Shown here piece after piece: positions 26,508 through 35,538 of a DNA stretch of 64,000 nt. Position 1 is the first letter of the stretch; each line of letters opens with the position of its first letter. A program made the position numbers and the translations under genes. Origin of the DNA: Rhodospirillaceae bacterium (GTDB lineage Bacteria; Pseudomonadota; Alphaproteobacteria; JAEUKQ01); NCBI GenBank assembly GCA_016722635.1, contig JADKIX010000011.1, positions 310,001-374,000 of the forward strand, given 5' to 3'. The notes below the pieces were generated by a model. The model was not told where the DNA came from, made no database searches, and saw only the letters and a program-made list of their open reading frames with translations.

Positions 26508-28374
26508 TTATGCCGTTTGCTGAACGGGCTTTTTATAGGCATATTTCAATAAAATCGTTAAAGCAGCTGGGGTGATGCCCGGAATACGGGAGGCGGCCCC
26601 AACACTATACGGCTTGGCTTGATTAAGCTTTTTTTGCAGCTCGGCCGACAAACCAGGAATACCTGAAAAATCCAATAATGGTGGCAAAAAAAGTTCTTCA
26701 TCTTGACGGAATAACCGGATATCGGTTTCATGCCTTTTCATATAACCAGAATATTTGGCTTCAATTTCCAATTGCTCTACAATAGCGTTCGGAACCCCCA
26801 CTAGATTTGGAAAAATTTTGCATAATTGCTGCCAATCTACTAGTGATGCAGCCAACACATCCAACACCGATCGTTTAACCCCGTCCGCATTGACGCCCAC
26901 ACCCAAGCGTTGCCATTCTGTCGGGGTGGCCGACATTTTTTCAAGTGTTTGCTGCGTGGTTTGTAATTGTTCCATTTTGGTTATGTAATGCTGCTGACGA
27001 AGCGCACCCACACACCCTATTTTGATCCCACGCCCAGTTAAACGGCGATCGGCATTATCACTGCGCAAATGTAGGCGATATTCTGCCCGTGAGGTAAACA
27101 TGCGGTAGGGTTCATTTGTTCCCAAAGTAACCAGATCATCGATCATAACCCCGATATAGGATTCACTGCGGTCAAAAAATCTCGGGTGCCTTTCCACTGG
27201 CCTTATAAGCGGCATTCAATCCTGCTACAATCCCTTGCGCTGCAGCCTCTTCATACCCCGTAGTTCCGTTGATTTGGCCTGCCAAAAACAGGCGGGGCAT
27301 TTTTTTTGCCTCAAGCCAAGGATATAATTCCTTTGGGTCTACAAAATCATATTCAATGGCATATCCTGGCCTGATCACTTTCGCATTGGCTAAACCCGGG
27401 ATGGTTTTCAAAAGTGCTAGCTGCACATCTTCCGGCAGGGACGTGGAAATGCCGTTGGGATAAACGGTATCGTCATCCAAACCTTCCGGTTCTAAAAATA
27501 TCTGGTGCCGGGAACGGTCTGCAAAACGCACGACCTTGTCTTCAATAGAGGGGCAGTAACGCGGCCCAATGCCTTCAATTTGGCCAGAATACATGGGGGA
27601 GCGATGCAAATTGGTCCGAATAATCGCATGAGTCGCCTCATTCGTGGCGGTTAAATAACAAGGGATTTGTGGGGTTGTAATAGCCGTGGTTAGATAGGAA
27701 AAAGCCGGGATGGGAAAATCGCCGGGCTGCTTCTCCAAGCCTGACCAATCAATGGTCCGCCCATCTAGTCTGGGAGGAGTGCCTGTTTTCAAGCGCCGCA
27801 ATTGAAACCCGATTCGCTCGAGTGAATTTGAAAGCCCTAAAGACGGTTTTTCTCCTACCCGGCCAGCTGGAACCTTTTTCTCGCCAATATGGATAAGGCC
27901 GCGTAAAAACGTACCGGTGGTAATCACCACAGCGCCCGCATAAAGGTTCTTTCCCTCAGCTGTCTGCACGCCGATGATTTCGTGGCTCTTCTCATCAACC
28001 AAAAGATTTTCAACGGATGCCTGGTAAATCTCCAGGTTTACCTGTTCCGCCAAGGCCGCTTGCATGGCAGCCCGGTATAATTTACGGTCGGCTTGCGCCC
28101 GCAACCCTCGCACCGCATGCCCTTTACTGGCGTTTAACATACGGAATTGGATACCTGCTTTGTCAGCTACCCGTCCCATCAACCCATCTAGCGCATCAAT
28201 TTCCCTGACCAAATGTCCCTTGCCCAATCCACCAATGGCTGGGTTGCAGGACATCTCCCCAATCGTTGCCTGTTGGTGGGTCACCAGCAATGTCTTGGCC
28301 CCTAAACGAGCCGCCGCCGCCGCCGCTTCACAGCCAGCATGGCCACCCCCAATGACGATCACATCTACTTTCAT
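26508..28374 (-). CDS. mnmG: tRNA modification enzyme MnmG, split by a frameshift
   Basis: An FAD protein that with MnmE installs the carboxymethylaminomethyl group at U34 of tRNAs. The N-terminal frame holds GGGHAGCEAA and runs to residue 400. The C-terminal frame holds GVMIDDLVTLGTNEPYRMF and the helical MnmE-binding end (GIPGLSAELQKKLNQAKPYS). They join at an A6 run (plus strand 27174-27179): removing one base gives GKAPEI-FDRSESYIGV, as in relatives. The joined length of about 620 residues is normal. Since loss would be costly, an indel error is the simplest reading. Confidence 0.93.
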
Positions 28375-28433
28375 CTTATAAACCCTACCGTTCTGAAAAT
28401 TATTCGCCTTATATTAGATACGGATGAATTTGC

Positions 28434-29822
28434 CTATTTGCCAATGCAAAATTCCCTGAAAATAACGTCCAACATCTCTTCGATATGGACCCGCCCGGTG
28501 ATTTCACCCAAGGCCCTTATGGCCAAGCGAAGATCTTCGGCCATTAATTCTATAGATACGGTCATATCAGCTTGTGCTAAGCTCAGCAAGCATTTTTCCA
28601 ATGCTTGGCGGTGGCGGTGGCGGGTAATCAGGGGGGCAGAGCCAATTGCTGTTCCCACCATTTCCCCTATTTTCTGTTTCAAGAACTCCATAAAATCCGC
28701 TAAGCCCGCACCAGTTTGCAAACTGATAAAAAAGGTATTTGGTGCGGGTGATGCTGCCATAGGAACAGAAGGGGATAGATCAATTTTATTGACCAAAAAA
28801 ATTGTCTCCGAAGTCACTAATTCCCGAATATCATCGGGTATTTTCGGCCAGTCTTGTGCCGAAACCATCAGTAGCTGGATATCACTTGCCAACGCGTGCT
28901 GCCGTGCCCGCCTGACACCTTCCTCTTCAATGCTATCCGTGGTTGGCCGCAACCCCGCCGTATCGGCAATCGTGACCGGTACCCCCCCGATATTCAAGGT
29001 TGTTTCCACAATATCGCGGGTCGTGCCAGCAATAGGGGAGACGATGGCAACATCTCGCCTTGAAAGCCAGTTAATCAAGCTTGATTTGCCAGCATTTGGT
29101 GGCCCTACGATGGTCAGCATCAATCCTTGCCTGATCCGTTGGCCGCGATTGCCGTCTGCCAGGTGGTTTTTAATCTGGGTTTGCAAATCAGCCAATTTTT
29201 GCTTGACCATGTGGTTTAATTCAGCCGGTAATTCTTCATCAGGAAAATCAATATAAGCTTCGAGATAAGCCGCCAAATGCACTAAAGCATGCCGCCAAAT
29301 TTCGTATAATTTTCCCAGTTCCCCTTGATATTGGCGCAAGGCTTGGCGACGCTGAGCTTCCGTTTCTGCCGCAATTAAATCAGCCAATCCTTCAACGGCC
29401 GTCAAGTCCAACTTTCCGTGTTGAAAAGCCCGTTTGGTGAATTCGCCAGCTTCCGCAAGACGGGTTTCAGGAAACTGCTGTAATTCCTTAATCAATATTT
29501 CAACAATGGCGCGGCTGCCATGCACCTGCAATTCTGCCATATCTTCCCCAGTAAAACTGGCAGGGTTGGGAAACCACAAAACCAACGCTTCATCTAAGAT
29601 TTTAGCTTGCTGCCCTGCCAGGTTATCGCTGGAGCTGCTGTTGATATATAGTAAATTTCGCTGAGCCCGCCGAGGCAAAGGCAGTTTTTTTTGGGTGATT
29701 TGGGTTAGGATATCGGCAGTTTTTGGGCCAGAAATACGAATAATGGCAATCGCTGCGGGCAATGACCCGGTCGATAAAGCAAAAATAGTTTCCGTTAGAT
29801 TGGGATCAGCAGGAAGGGACAA
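28434..29822 (-). CDS. mnmE: tRNA modification GTPase MnmE
   Basis: A dynamin-like GTPase that partners MnmG. It has an N-terminal folate-binding domain (TIFALSTGSLPAAIAIIRISG), a central helical domain, an inserted G domain with P-loop GPPNAGKSS (240-248), DTAGLR and NKIDL, and the invariant C-terminal CIGK. The length of 462 residues is normal. The start overlaps the ferredoxin gene upstream by 17 bases, so the two are probably co-transcribed. Confidence 0.97.
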   Translation of the reverse strand: MSLPADPNLTETIFALSTGSLPAAIAIIRISGPKTADILTQITQKKLPLPRRAQRNLLYINSSSSDNLAGQQAKILDEALVLWFPNPASFTGEDMAELQVHGSRAIVEILIKELQQFPETRLAEAGEFTKRAFQHGKLDLTAVEGLADLIAAETEAQRRQALRQYQGELGKLYEIWRHALVHLAAYLEAYIDFPDEELPAELNHMVKQKLADLQTQIKNHLADGNRGQRIRQGLMLTIVGPPNAGKSSLINWLSRRDVAIVSPIAGTTRDIVETTLNIGGVPVTIADTAGLRPTTDSIEEEGVRRARQHALASDIQLLMVSAQDWPKIPDDIRELVTSETIFLVNKIDLSPSVPMAASPAPNTFFISLQTGAGLADFMEFLKQKIGEMVGTAIGSAPLITRHRHRQALEKCLLSLAQADMTVSIELMAEDLRLAIRALGEITGRVHIEEMLDVIFREFCIGK

Positions 29823-30180
29823 GGGGAGCTTTATCCGTTGGTTTTAACATCAATCGATCGACAATCTTCCCTTGCAGAAGGTGGTTTTGGACGATTTCCT
29901 CAGCTTCTGCAACCGTTTGGCAATGATACCAAATGCCTTCGGGATAAATCACCACCACCGGACCTAATTCACACCGGTCCAAACACCCCGCGCTGTTAAT
30001 ACGCGTATCATCAAGCCCCAATTCTTTGGCACGCGCCTTCATATAATTCCGCAGTTTTTCAGAACCCTTAACCTTACATGAGCCGCGCGCATGATCGGCA
30101 GGACGTTCATTGGTGCAAAAAAACACATGATTGCGATAATAAAGCGGAACGGGAGAATTTACTTTGGGATGAGTGGTCAT
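29806..30180 (-). CDS. Thioredoxin-like [2Fe-2S] ferredoxin
   Basis: A 124-residue protein of the thioredoxin-like 2Fe-2S family, related to the NuoE fold. The four likely cluster cysteines are in VFFCTNER, GSCKV and SAGCLDRCELGP, followed by VVVIYPEGIWY. The electron partner is unknown. It overlaps mnmE downstream and the DUF6489 gene upstream by a few bases, suggesting a three-gene operon. Confidence 0.88.
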   Translation of the reverse strand: MTTHPKVNSPVPLYYRNHVFFCTNERPADHARGSCKVKGSEKLRNYMKARAKELGLDDTRINSAGCLDRCELGPVVVIYPEGIWYHCQTVAEAEEIVQNHLLQGKIVDRLMLKPTDKAPLVPSC

Positions 30181-30428
30181 TTTTTACTGTCTTTTTTCTG
30201 AAAACTGCTACTAAAATCGGCGAATTTCTTTTGCCATTCCTGCCAATTTTCGGACATTCCGCCCATCCAGCTTTTCAGCAATTTTTCAGGACTTGATTCG
30301 CTGATGGCTGATAAAAGTTTTTCCTGGATTTCTTTTAAAAGCTCCTGTTGCATAGCACTCACATCCGGCAATCCGACCAGCCGCCTGATTTCCTCAGGTG
30401 GGCATTCAACCTCAATATGAAATTTCAT
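30177..30428 (-). CDS. DUF6489 family small protein
   Basis: An 83-residue soluble protein beginning MKFHIEVECPPEEIRRLVGL, which fits a small family known from alphaproteobacteria, usually listed as DUF6489. It has a predicted beta start, then amphipathic helices rich in Lys, Glu and Trp. No catalytic motif is visible. It overlaps the ferredoxin gene by four bases. Function is unknown. Confidence 0.75.
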   Translation of the reverse strand: MKFHIEVECPPEEIRRLVGLPDVSAMQQELLKEIQEKLLSAISESSPEKLLKSWMGGMSENWQEWQKKFADFSSSFQKKDSKK

Positions 30429-30530
30429 GTGGCTATTTCCCTTACTGCAAAGGTTATTTTAGGGGGCTTCATTGGGATGGTACAACTTTTTGGCTTGCCG
30501 TCAAATCTTTCGATCAAAGTCTGATGATTC

Positions 30531-30612
30531 TGTGGGTTTAAGCGAAGAATAATGCGTGCCAGAAACATAAGCTTGCAAAGACAGCGCGCTTATATTTTGT
30601 ACAAAGCCCACA
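30531..30612. repeat. Nested inverted repeats between rho and the DUF6489 gene
   Basis: TGTGGGTTT (30531-30539) pairs with AAAGCCCACA (30603-30612, one bulge). Inside it ATAAGC (30567-30572) pairs with GCTTAT (30588-30593). The segment follows the rho stop and precedes the DUF6489-ferredoxin-mnmE operon. It could be rho 3'-end structure or a leader element. Confidence 0.4.
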
Positions 30613-30641
30613 AGGATATAACTGCTAGCGTAACCCTATCG

Positions 30642-31898
30642 CTATTGATTCATCGAGGCAAAAAAGTCGGCATTATTTTTGGTTAAGCGCAGCTTATCTA
30701 ATAAAAACTCCATGCCATCAATTGCTCCCATCGGCATGAGGATGCGGCGTAAGACCCACATTTTAGAAAGGGTTGCCTTATCCACCAACAACTCTTCCTT
30801 ACGTGTCCCTGATTTGGTGATGTCAATGGCCGGGAAGGTCCTTTTATCTGAAAGTTTACGGTCAAGAATGATTTCTGAATTTCCCGTACCCTTAAATTCC
30901 TCAAAAATAACCTCATCCATGCGGCTGCCAGTATCAATCAAGGCGGTCGCGATAATGGTTAACGACCCACCTTCTTCAATGTTACGTGCGGCGCCGAAAA
31001 AGCGTTTGGGGCGTTGCAAGGCATTCGCATCCACACCCCCGGTTAAAACTTTACCCGAAGATGGCACAACTGTATTATAAGCACGGGCAAGCCTGGTGAT
31101 CGAATCAAGCAAAATCACCACATCCTTTTTATGTTCAACCAACCTTTTGGCTTTTTCAATAACCATTTCAGCAACCTGCACATGCCTTGCCGCCGGTTCA
31201 TCAAAGGTTGAACTGACCACTTCGCCTTTGACCGATCTGGCCATATCCGTCACTTCTTCTGGACGTTCATCGATGAGTAAAACGATCAAATAACATTCCG
31301 GGTGGTTTTGGGCGATGGCATGGGCAATGTTTTGCAACATAACGGTTTTGCCGGTTCTTGGTGGGGCAACAATCAGCGCCCGTTGGCCTTTGCCAAGCGG
31401 GGCAATCAGATCCGTGATACGGGTGGTTAAATCCTTGCGGTTGGGATTCTCAATTTCGCATTTCAACCGCTCATCAGGATAAAGCGGGGTTAAATTGTCG
31501 AAATTGATCCGGTGGCGGACTTTTTCCGGCTGATCAAAATTGATGGTATTGATTTTCAGCATGGCGAAATAACGCTCGCCATCATTGGGGGCGCGAATCT
31601 GGCCTTCGACAATGTCGCCAGTCCTTAAAGCAAATCTTTTGATTTGGCTGGGGCTGACATAAATGTCGTCAGGCCCTGGCAAGTAATTGGCCTCAGGCGA
31701 GCGCAAAAACCCAAAACCATCTTGCAAAACCTCAAGCACGCCGTCGCCGAAAATAGGTGCGCCATTCTCGGCGGTTTTCTTTAAAATGCCAAACATAATG
31801 TCTTGTTTACGCATCGTGCTGGCGTTTTCTATTTGTAATTCTTCAGCAAAAGCTAACAGCTCTGCCGGTGACTTCTTTTTCAGTTCTTCAAGATTCAT
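30642..31898 (-). CDS. rho: Transcription termination factor Rho
   Basis: A hexameric RNA-dependent ATPase that ends transcription. The 418-residue protein has an N-terminal helical domain (MNLEELKKKSPAELLAFAEEL), a cold-shock-like RNA-binding domain (DGFGFLRSPEANYLPGPDDIYVSP), Walker A PPRTGKT, LLIDERPEEVTDM, and the Q/R-loop region VVPSSGKVLTGGVD. No acidic or disordered insert is present. A 200-base leader with a large inverted repeat lies upstream. Confidence 0.98.
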   Translation of the reverse strand: MNLEELKKKSPAELLAFAEELQIENASTMRKQDIMFGILKKTAENGAPIFGDGVLEVLQDGFGFLRSPEANYLPGPDDIYVSPSQIKRFALRTGDIVEGQIRAPNDGERYFAMLKINTINFDQPEKVRHRINFDNLTPLYPDERLKCEIENPNRKDLTTRITDLIAPLGKGQRALIVAPPRTGKTVMLQNIAHAIAQNHPECYLIVLLIDERPEEVTDMARSVKGEVVSSTFDEPAARHVQVAEMVIEKAKRLVEHKKDVVILLDSITRLARAYNTVVPSSGKVLTGGVDANALQRPKRFFGAARNIEEGGSLTIIATALIDTGSRMDEVIFEEFKGTGNSEIILDRKLSDKRTFPAIDITKSGTRKEELLVDKATLSKMWVLRRILMPMGAIDGMEFLLDKLRLTKNNADFFASMNQ

Positions 31899-31940
31899 GA
31901 AATTTTAAACTATAACCATTAAGGTGTGTGAAATGATAAT

Positions 31941-32000
31941 GTCTTGTTTGCCGTTACAAAGCTCAGATTATTGATCGTATAAATCAACGTAACGCAAGAC
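31941..32000 (-). promoter_or_regulatory. Stem-loop in the rho leader
   Basis: On the rho strand GTCTTGCGTTAC can pair with GTAACG and CAAGAC, which are split by a five-base insert. A small inner stem TTGAT/ATCAA sits in the loop. It lies 43-102 bases before the rho start codon. Autogenous attenuation of rho is known in other bacteria, so a regulatory role is plausible but inferred. Confidence 0.35.
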
Positions 32001-32098
32001 GTTTTTGATGGGGGATAACAGATGATATATATTCTTCCACTGCTAGTAGCTGAAAAATAAAGGGATGTCAAAGGGAAAATAAGCTATTGCTTGCAAAA

Positions 32099-32530
32099 TC
32101 ATGAAAATTTGAAAACGGCGCAAATGACGATGCCAATCAGCAGCAAGGTTGGTATCTCGTTAACGAGCTTATAGAATCTAGGGTTATGACGATTGCGGTC
32201 ATGGGCAAAATCACGTTGCCAGCGGATACAAAAGATATGCATCAGCTGCAACCCCATTACCAAAGCTAGTTTGACATAAATCCATGATTCGTGCCAATGC
32301 TGTCCCAACCATACCAAAGTAAATCCTAAAACCCAAGTCAGGATCATGGCTGGATTGATAATCACTTTTAGTAAGCGACGTTCCATCACCTTAAATATCT
32401 CAGCGGGTTGGTTGGTTGCAAGCAGCGTGGCGTGATACGCGAAAAGCCTTGGCAGATACAACATACCTGCCATCCAAGCAACAACAAAAACCAAATGGAA
32501 CACTTTCACCCATAAATAAATTTCGTCCAT
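32099..32530 (-). CDS. hemJ: Protoporphyrinogen oxidase HemJ
   Basis: An integral membrane haem-synthesis enzyme that oxidises protoporphyrinogen IX. The roughly 143-residue protein has four hydrophobic helices and the family signatures KVFHLVFVVAWMAGMLYLPR (with the conserved His) and FYKLVNEIPTLLLI. ATG 32530 is chosen because similarity starts at MDEIYLW; it overlaps the hemH stop as ATGA. It is the third gene of hemE-hemH-hemJ. Confidence 0.95.
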   Translation of the reverse strand: MDEIYLWVKVFHLVFVVAWMAGMLYLPRLFAYHATLLATNQPAEIFKVMERRLLKVIINPAMILTWVLGFTLVWLGQHWHESWIYVKLALVMGLQLMHIFCIRWQRDFAHDRNRHNPRFYKLVNEIPTLLLIGIVICAVFKFS

Positions 32531-33597
32531 CACGGCTGACCTTTCAACTGGGTACGCTGATAGCATCCACTTTTGGAAGACGGGCAGTATCCTTCCAAAG
32601 AACAGCTTGTTATAGAGGACTTCGACCGCATGGCCTGTTCCGTTAAATTGGCAAGCCCCTGGATAAATATCTCATCGATACCCACCGTCGGTAGCCGCCT
32701 GTAAAAAGCAGCACCTGCTTCTAAAGCTAAATCCCGGTAAGTGATATCCAGTTCAACCAGCGTTTCCGAGTGCTCCGACACAAAGGAAATCGGCACAATA
32801 ATCAGTCCCTGATGCTGGTTGCTAAGCTCGCGGATTACATTCTCGCTATAAGGCTTTAGCCAAAGCACCGGGCCGACGCGGCTTTGATAGGTGATTTGCC
32901 ATTGATCTGGTCGCAACCCTGCTTTTTCCGCCACTGCCGCAGCAGACGTGGCAATATGGACATCATAGGGGTCACCTTGCTCCACAATTTTTTGAGGTAA
33001 GCCGTGGGCAGAAAAAAGGACTCGATAGGGCGTTCCTGGAAAATCCCGCTGCAACTGGACCATTTCTTTTTGTAATGATTTTGCCATAACTTCCGTAAAA
33101 CCAGACAACGTTGGATAACAGCAAACACTGGTTACGGAAGCGAGATGCCCCTGTTTTTTCCAAGTTTTTTGCCAATTGTCTAAGGAAGAAGCGGTGGTGG
33201 TAGTCGAAAATTGGGGGTACAAGGGCAAGGCGATGATTTGGTTTGGGTCGAAGTCCTTGACTTGGCTCGCCACCTGCTGGCTGAAGGGATGCCAGTAACG
33301 CATGGAGATAAAAACCTTTACGGTATCTTTTAAAAAATTTTGCCTCAGTTTATTTTCCAGCGCCTCTGCTTGTTCTTGCGTATTTGCCAAAATCGGGCTG
33401 CCTCCGCCCAGATAGCTATAAATTTTTTTTGCTTTCTTTTGCCGACGCCAGGTGATGAATTTGGCTAATAAAAAGCGAATCGGTTGGGGGGCTTTAATAA
33501 TCGCTTTGTCCGAAAATAAATTATATAAAAAGCCGGAAACCGCTTTTTGGTTATCTGGCCCACCTAAATTGAATAAAATAACCGCAATACGCGCCAT
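32530..33597 (-). CDS. hemH: Ferrochelatase
   Basis: It inserts Fe(II) into protoporphyrin IX, the last step of protohaem synthesis. FNLGGPDN, LFSAHGLPQKIVEQGDPY with the metal-site His, and FVSEHSETLVELD with the catalytic region are present. The length of 355 residues is normal. The C-terminus has three cysteines close together (CSLEGYC then C seven residues later), which recalls but does not equal the cluster ligands of 2Fe-2S ferrochelatases. It overlaps hemE by one base and hemJ by four. Confidence 0.97.
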   Translation of the reverse strand: MARIAVILFNLGGPDNQKAVSGFLYNLFSDKAIIKAPQPIRFLLAKFITWRRQKKAKKIYSYLGGGSPILANTQEQAEALENKLRQNFLKDTVKVFISMRYWHPFSQQVASQVKDFDPNQIIALPLYPQFSTTTTASSLDNWQKTWKKQGHLASVTSVCCYPTLSGFTEVMAKSLQKEMVQLQRDFPGTPYRVLFSAHGLPQKIVEQGDPYDVHIATSAAAVAEKAGLRPDQWQITYQSRVGPVLWLKPYSENVIRELSNQHQGLIIVPISFVSEHSETLVELDITYRDLALEAGAAFYRRLPTVGIDEIFIQGLANLTEQAMRSKSSITSCSLEGYCPSSKSGCYQRTQLKGQP

Positions 33598-34628
33598 TAC
33601 TTTTTTCCTGATTTAACCAGATCAACTAATTGGTATACATTTTCCAATGGCGTTTGCGGAAGGATGCCGTGGCCTAAATTGAAGATAAACTTTTCCTTAC
33701 CCATTTTTTGTATAATATTTTGTACATCATTCTTTAAATTCCCTATATCCCCAACTAAGCTAAACGGATCTAGGTTTCCTTGGATGATATAAGATCGTTT
33801 AGCTGCCGCTTGCAGGGATGTTAGCGGAACGGAACTATCGATGCTGATTGCATCGGCCTTTAATTGTTGCATATGGGGTGAATAATTCCAATAGCCGCCT
33901 TTTGGGAAGACAATAACAGGCGTTTTAGGAAACTCCTTTTTTATTTCTTGTATAATGTAGGAGGTGGGGTTTATTCCCCATTCCTTCATGGCCTCCGCTG
34001 AAAGCAGTCCTATCCAGCTATCAAAAAGTTGGACTATTTCAACGCCTGCCCTAATTTGCTCGGATAAATACCAGATGATTGCTTCCGACAATGTTTTAAT
34101 TAATTGTTTAAATATCTGAGGTTTTTGGTAAGCAAGCAAGCGCGTATTAAAAAAATCCTTACTAGAACCTTGATCAATCATATAACAAGCCAAGGTCCAC
34201 GGACAACCTGAAAACCCTATAAAAGTTGTTTCTGCAGGTAATTGGCTTTTGACAAGCTTTATGGTATCAAATACGGGACTTAATTTTTCTGTGAATGCCT
34301 GTTTTAAAAACGATAGAGGTTTTTCCGCGTTTTCAAGGGGGGAAAGTTTAGGCCCTATGCCTTCCACAAAAGTCACTTCTTGTCCAAAAGCGTAAGGGAT
34401 AACCAATATATCAGAAAATAAGATTGCACCATCAAAACCAAATCTTCTAATTGGTTGTAAGGTTGCTTCCGCCGCAAGTTCTGCGTTTAGGCAAAAATCC
34501 ATGAAGTTTTTAGCTTGCCCGCGTAATTTTCTATATTCGGGAAGGTATCTGCCAGCTTGGCGCATTAACCATACAGATGGGCGGGTGTTTTCATTGGTAA
34601 AAGTTAAAAGTAATTCTTTTTTCATCAT
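33597..34628 (-). CDS. hemE: Uroporphyrinogen decarboxylase
   Basis: It decarboxylates uroporphyrinogen III to coproporphyrinogen III in the cytosol. The two family signatures WLMRQAGRYLPEYR and GFSGCPWTLACYMI are intact, as is the C-terminal FNLGHGILPQTP. The length of 343 residues is normal; two adjacent ATGs leave the first residue open. It is the promoter-proximal gene of hemEHJ and borders the putative replication origin, as in Caulobacter and Rickettsia. Confidence 0.97.
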   Translation of the reverse strand: MMKKELLLTFTNENTRPSVWLMRQAGRYLPEYRKLRGQAKNFMDFCLNAELAAEATLQPIRRFGFDGAILFSDILVIPYAFGQEVTFVEGIGPKLSPLENAEKPLSFLKQAFTEKLSPVFDTIKLVKSQLPAETTFIGFSGCPWTLACYMIDQGSSKDFFNTRLLAYQKPQIFKQLIKTLSEAIIWYLSEQIRAGVEIVQLFDSWIGLLSAEAMKEWGINPTSYIIQEIKKEFPKTPVIVFPKGGYWNYSPHMQQLKADAISIDSSVPLTSLQAAAKRSYIIQGNLDPFSLVGDIGNLKNDVQNIIQKMGKEKFIFNLGHGILPQTPLENVYQLVDLVKSGKK

Positions 34629-34924
34629 TAATATTTATATAAATAATATTAGTATTGGTAGTAGGGGGACATAAAAACGGGAAAAAAATTTTATTAGAAT
34701 AATATAAACAACCTTATCATTAATTTTTTTTATATAATATAGCTGTTAAACTGCGTTAGGGAGGGTTATCCAACTTATCCACCAGTCTAATAAAAAAATA
34801 TCCCCTTGTGAATAGATCAATGGATGAAATGTTGATAAAAGGGAAGAGAAAACAACGCGGGGTATTTATCCACAGTTTGTTAGAGATGCTAAAAAAGAAC
34901 GATTTAAAATAACAGGAAAAATAA
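34629..34924. other. oriC: Putative chromosomal replication origin (oriC)
   Basis: A 296-base gap between divergent hemE and maf. The hemE side (34629-34745) is extremely AT-rich, as expected of a DNA-unwinding element. The other half holds DnaA-box-like 9-mers: a perfect TTATCCACA at 34866-34874, adjacent TTATCCAAC (34766-34774) and TTATCCACC (34775-34783), and an inverted one-mismatch box TGTGAATAG (34807-34815). In Caulobacter and Rickettsia the origin also lies next to hemE. parABS is nearby and gene orientation flips here. Experimental proof would need origin mapping. Confidence 0.8.
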
Positions 34925-35515
34925 ATGGCTAACATCGTTTTGGCATCAGGCAGCAAGATTCGGTCCATTTTGCTTAAAAATGCTGGCGTTAGGTTTAAAG
35001 TCCAAGCGGCGGATATTGATGAAAACAAACTTCGCCAGGCAATCGCCACCAAGCCAATCCACCCTAAAAAAATGTCTTATATACTAGCCTTAGAAAAAGC
35101 TTGGAACGTCTCGGCGTTGGTAAAAAACAGCTATGTTATCGGGGCTGACCAATTGCTGGTTGTCCAAGAAAAGATTTTTGAAAAACCTGGAACTGAGAAA
35201 AAGGCCGTGCAACAATTGTTGGAACTTGCGGGTAAAACCCATCAATTGTGGACAAGTTGTGTTGTTGTTAAAGACGGGAAAGAACGATGGCATTACACCG
35301 CCAAAGCCTCGATGAAACTGGCCAGCCTTTCCCCAGCTTTTATAAAGGGTTATATTAAACGTAACCCATGGGTGGTTAATTGTGTGGGTTCTTACCAATT
35401 GGAAGGAGAGGGGATCCAATTTTTCCAGAAAATTAGGGGTGACTATTTTTCCATTCTCGGATTACCATTGCATCCTTTGATCCTTTTCTTAAAAAAAGAA
35501 CTATTACTAAGATAA
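34925..35515 (+). CDS. maf: Maf-family nucleotide pyrophosphatase
   Basis: A house-cleaning nucleoside triphosphate pyrophosphatase that removes non-canonical nucleotides. The N-terminal LASGSKIRSILLKNAGVRF replaces the classical SPRR by SKIR, as in the YceF-like branch. VIGADQLLV holds the catalytic aspartate, followed by GKTHQLWT and the C-terminal EGEGIQFFQKIRGDYFSILGLP. 196 residues. It is the first gene to the right of the origin, followed by coaE; aroE, often found between them in relatives, is absent. Confidence 0.93.
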   Translation: MANIVLASGSKIRSILLKNAGVRFKVQAADIDENKLRQAIATKPIHPKKMSYILALEKAWNVSALVKNSYVIGADQLLVVQEKIFEKPGTEKKAVQQLLELAGKTHQLWTSCVVVKDGKERWHYTAKASMKLASLSPAFIKGYIKRNPWVVNCVGSYQLEGEGIQFFQKIRGDYFSILGLPLHPLILFLKKELLLR

Positions 35516-35538
35516 TTAGAGGAAAAAATCGGCAAACT

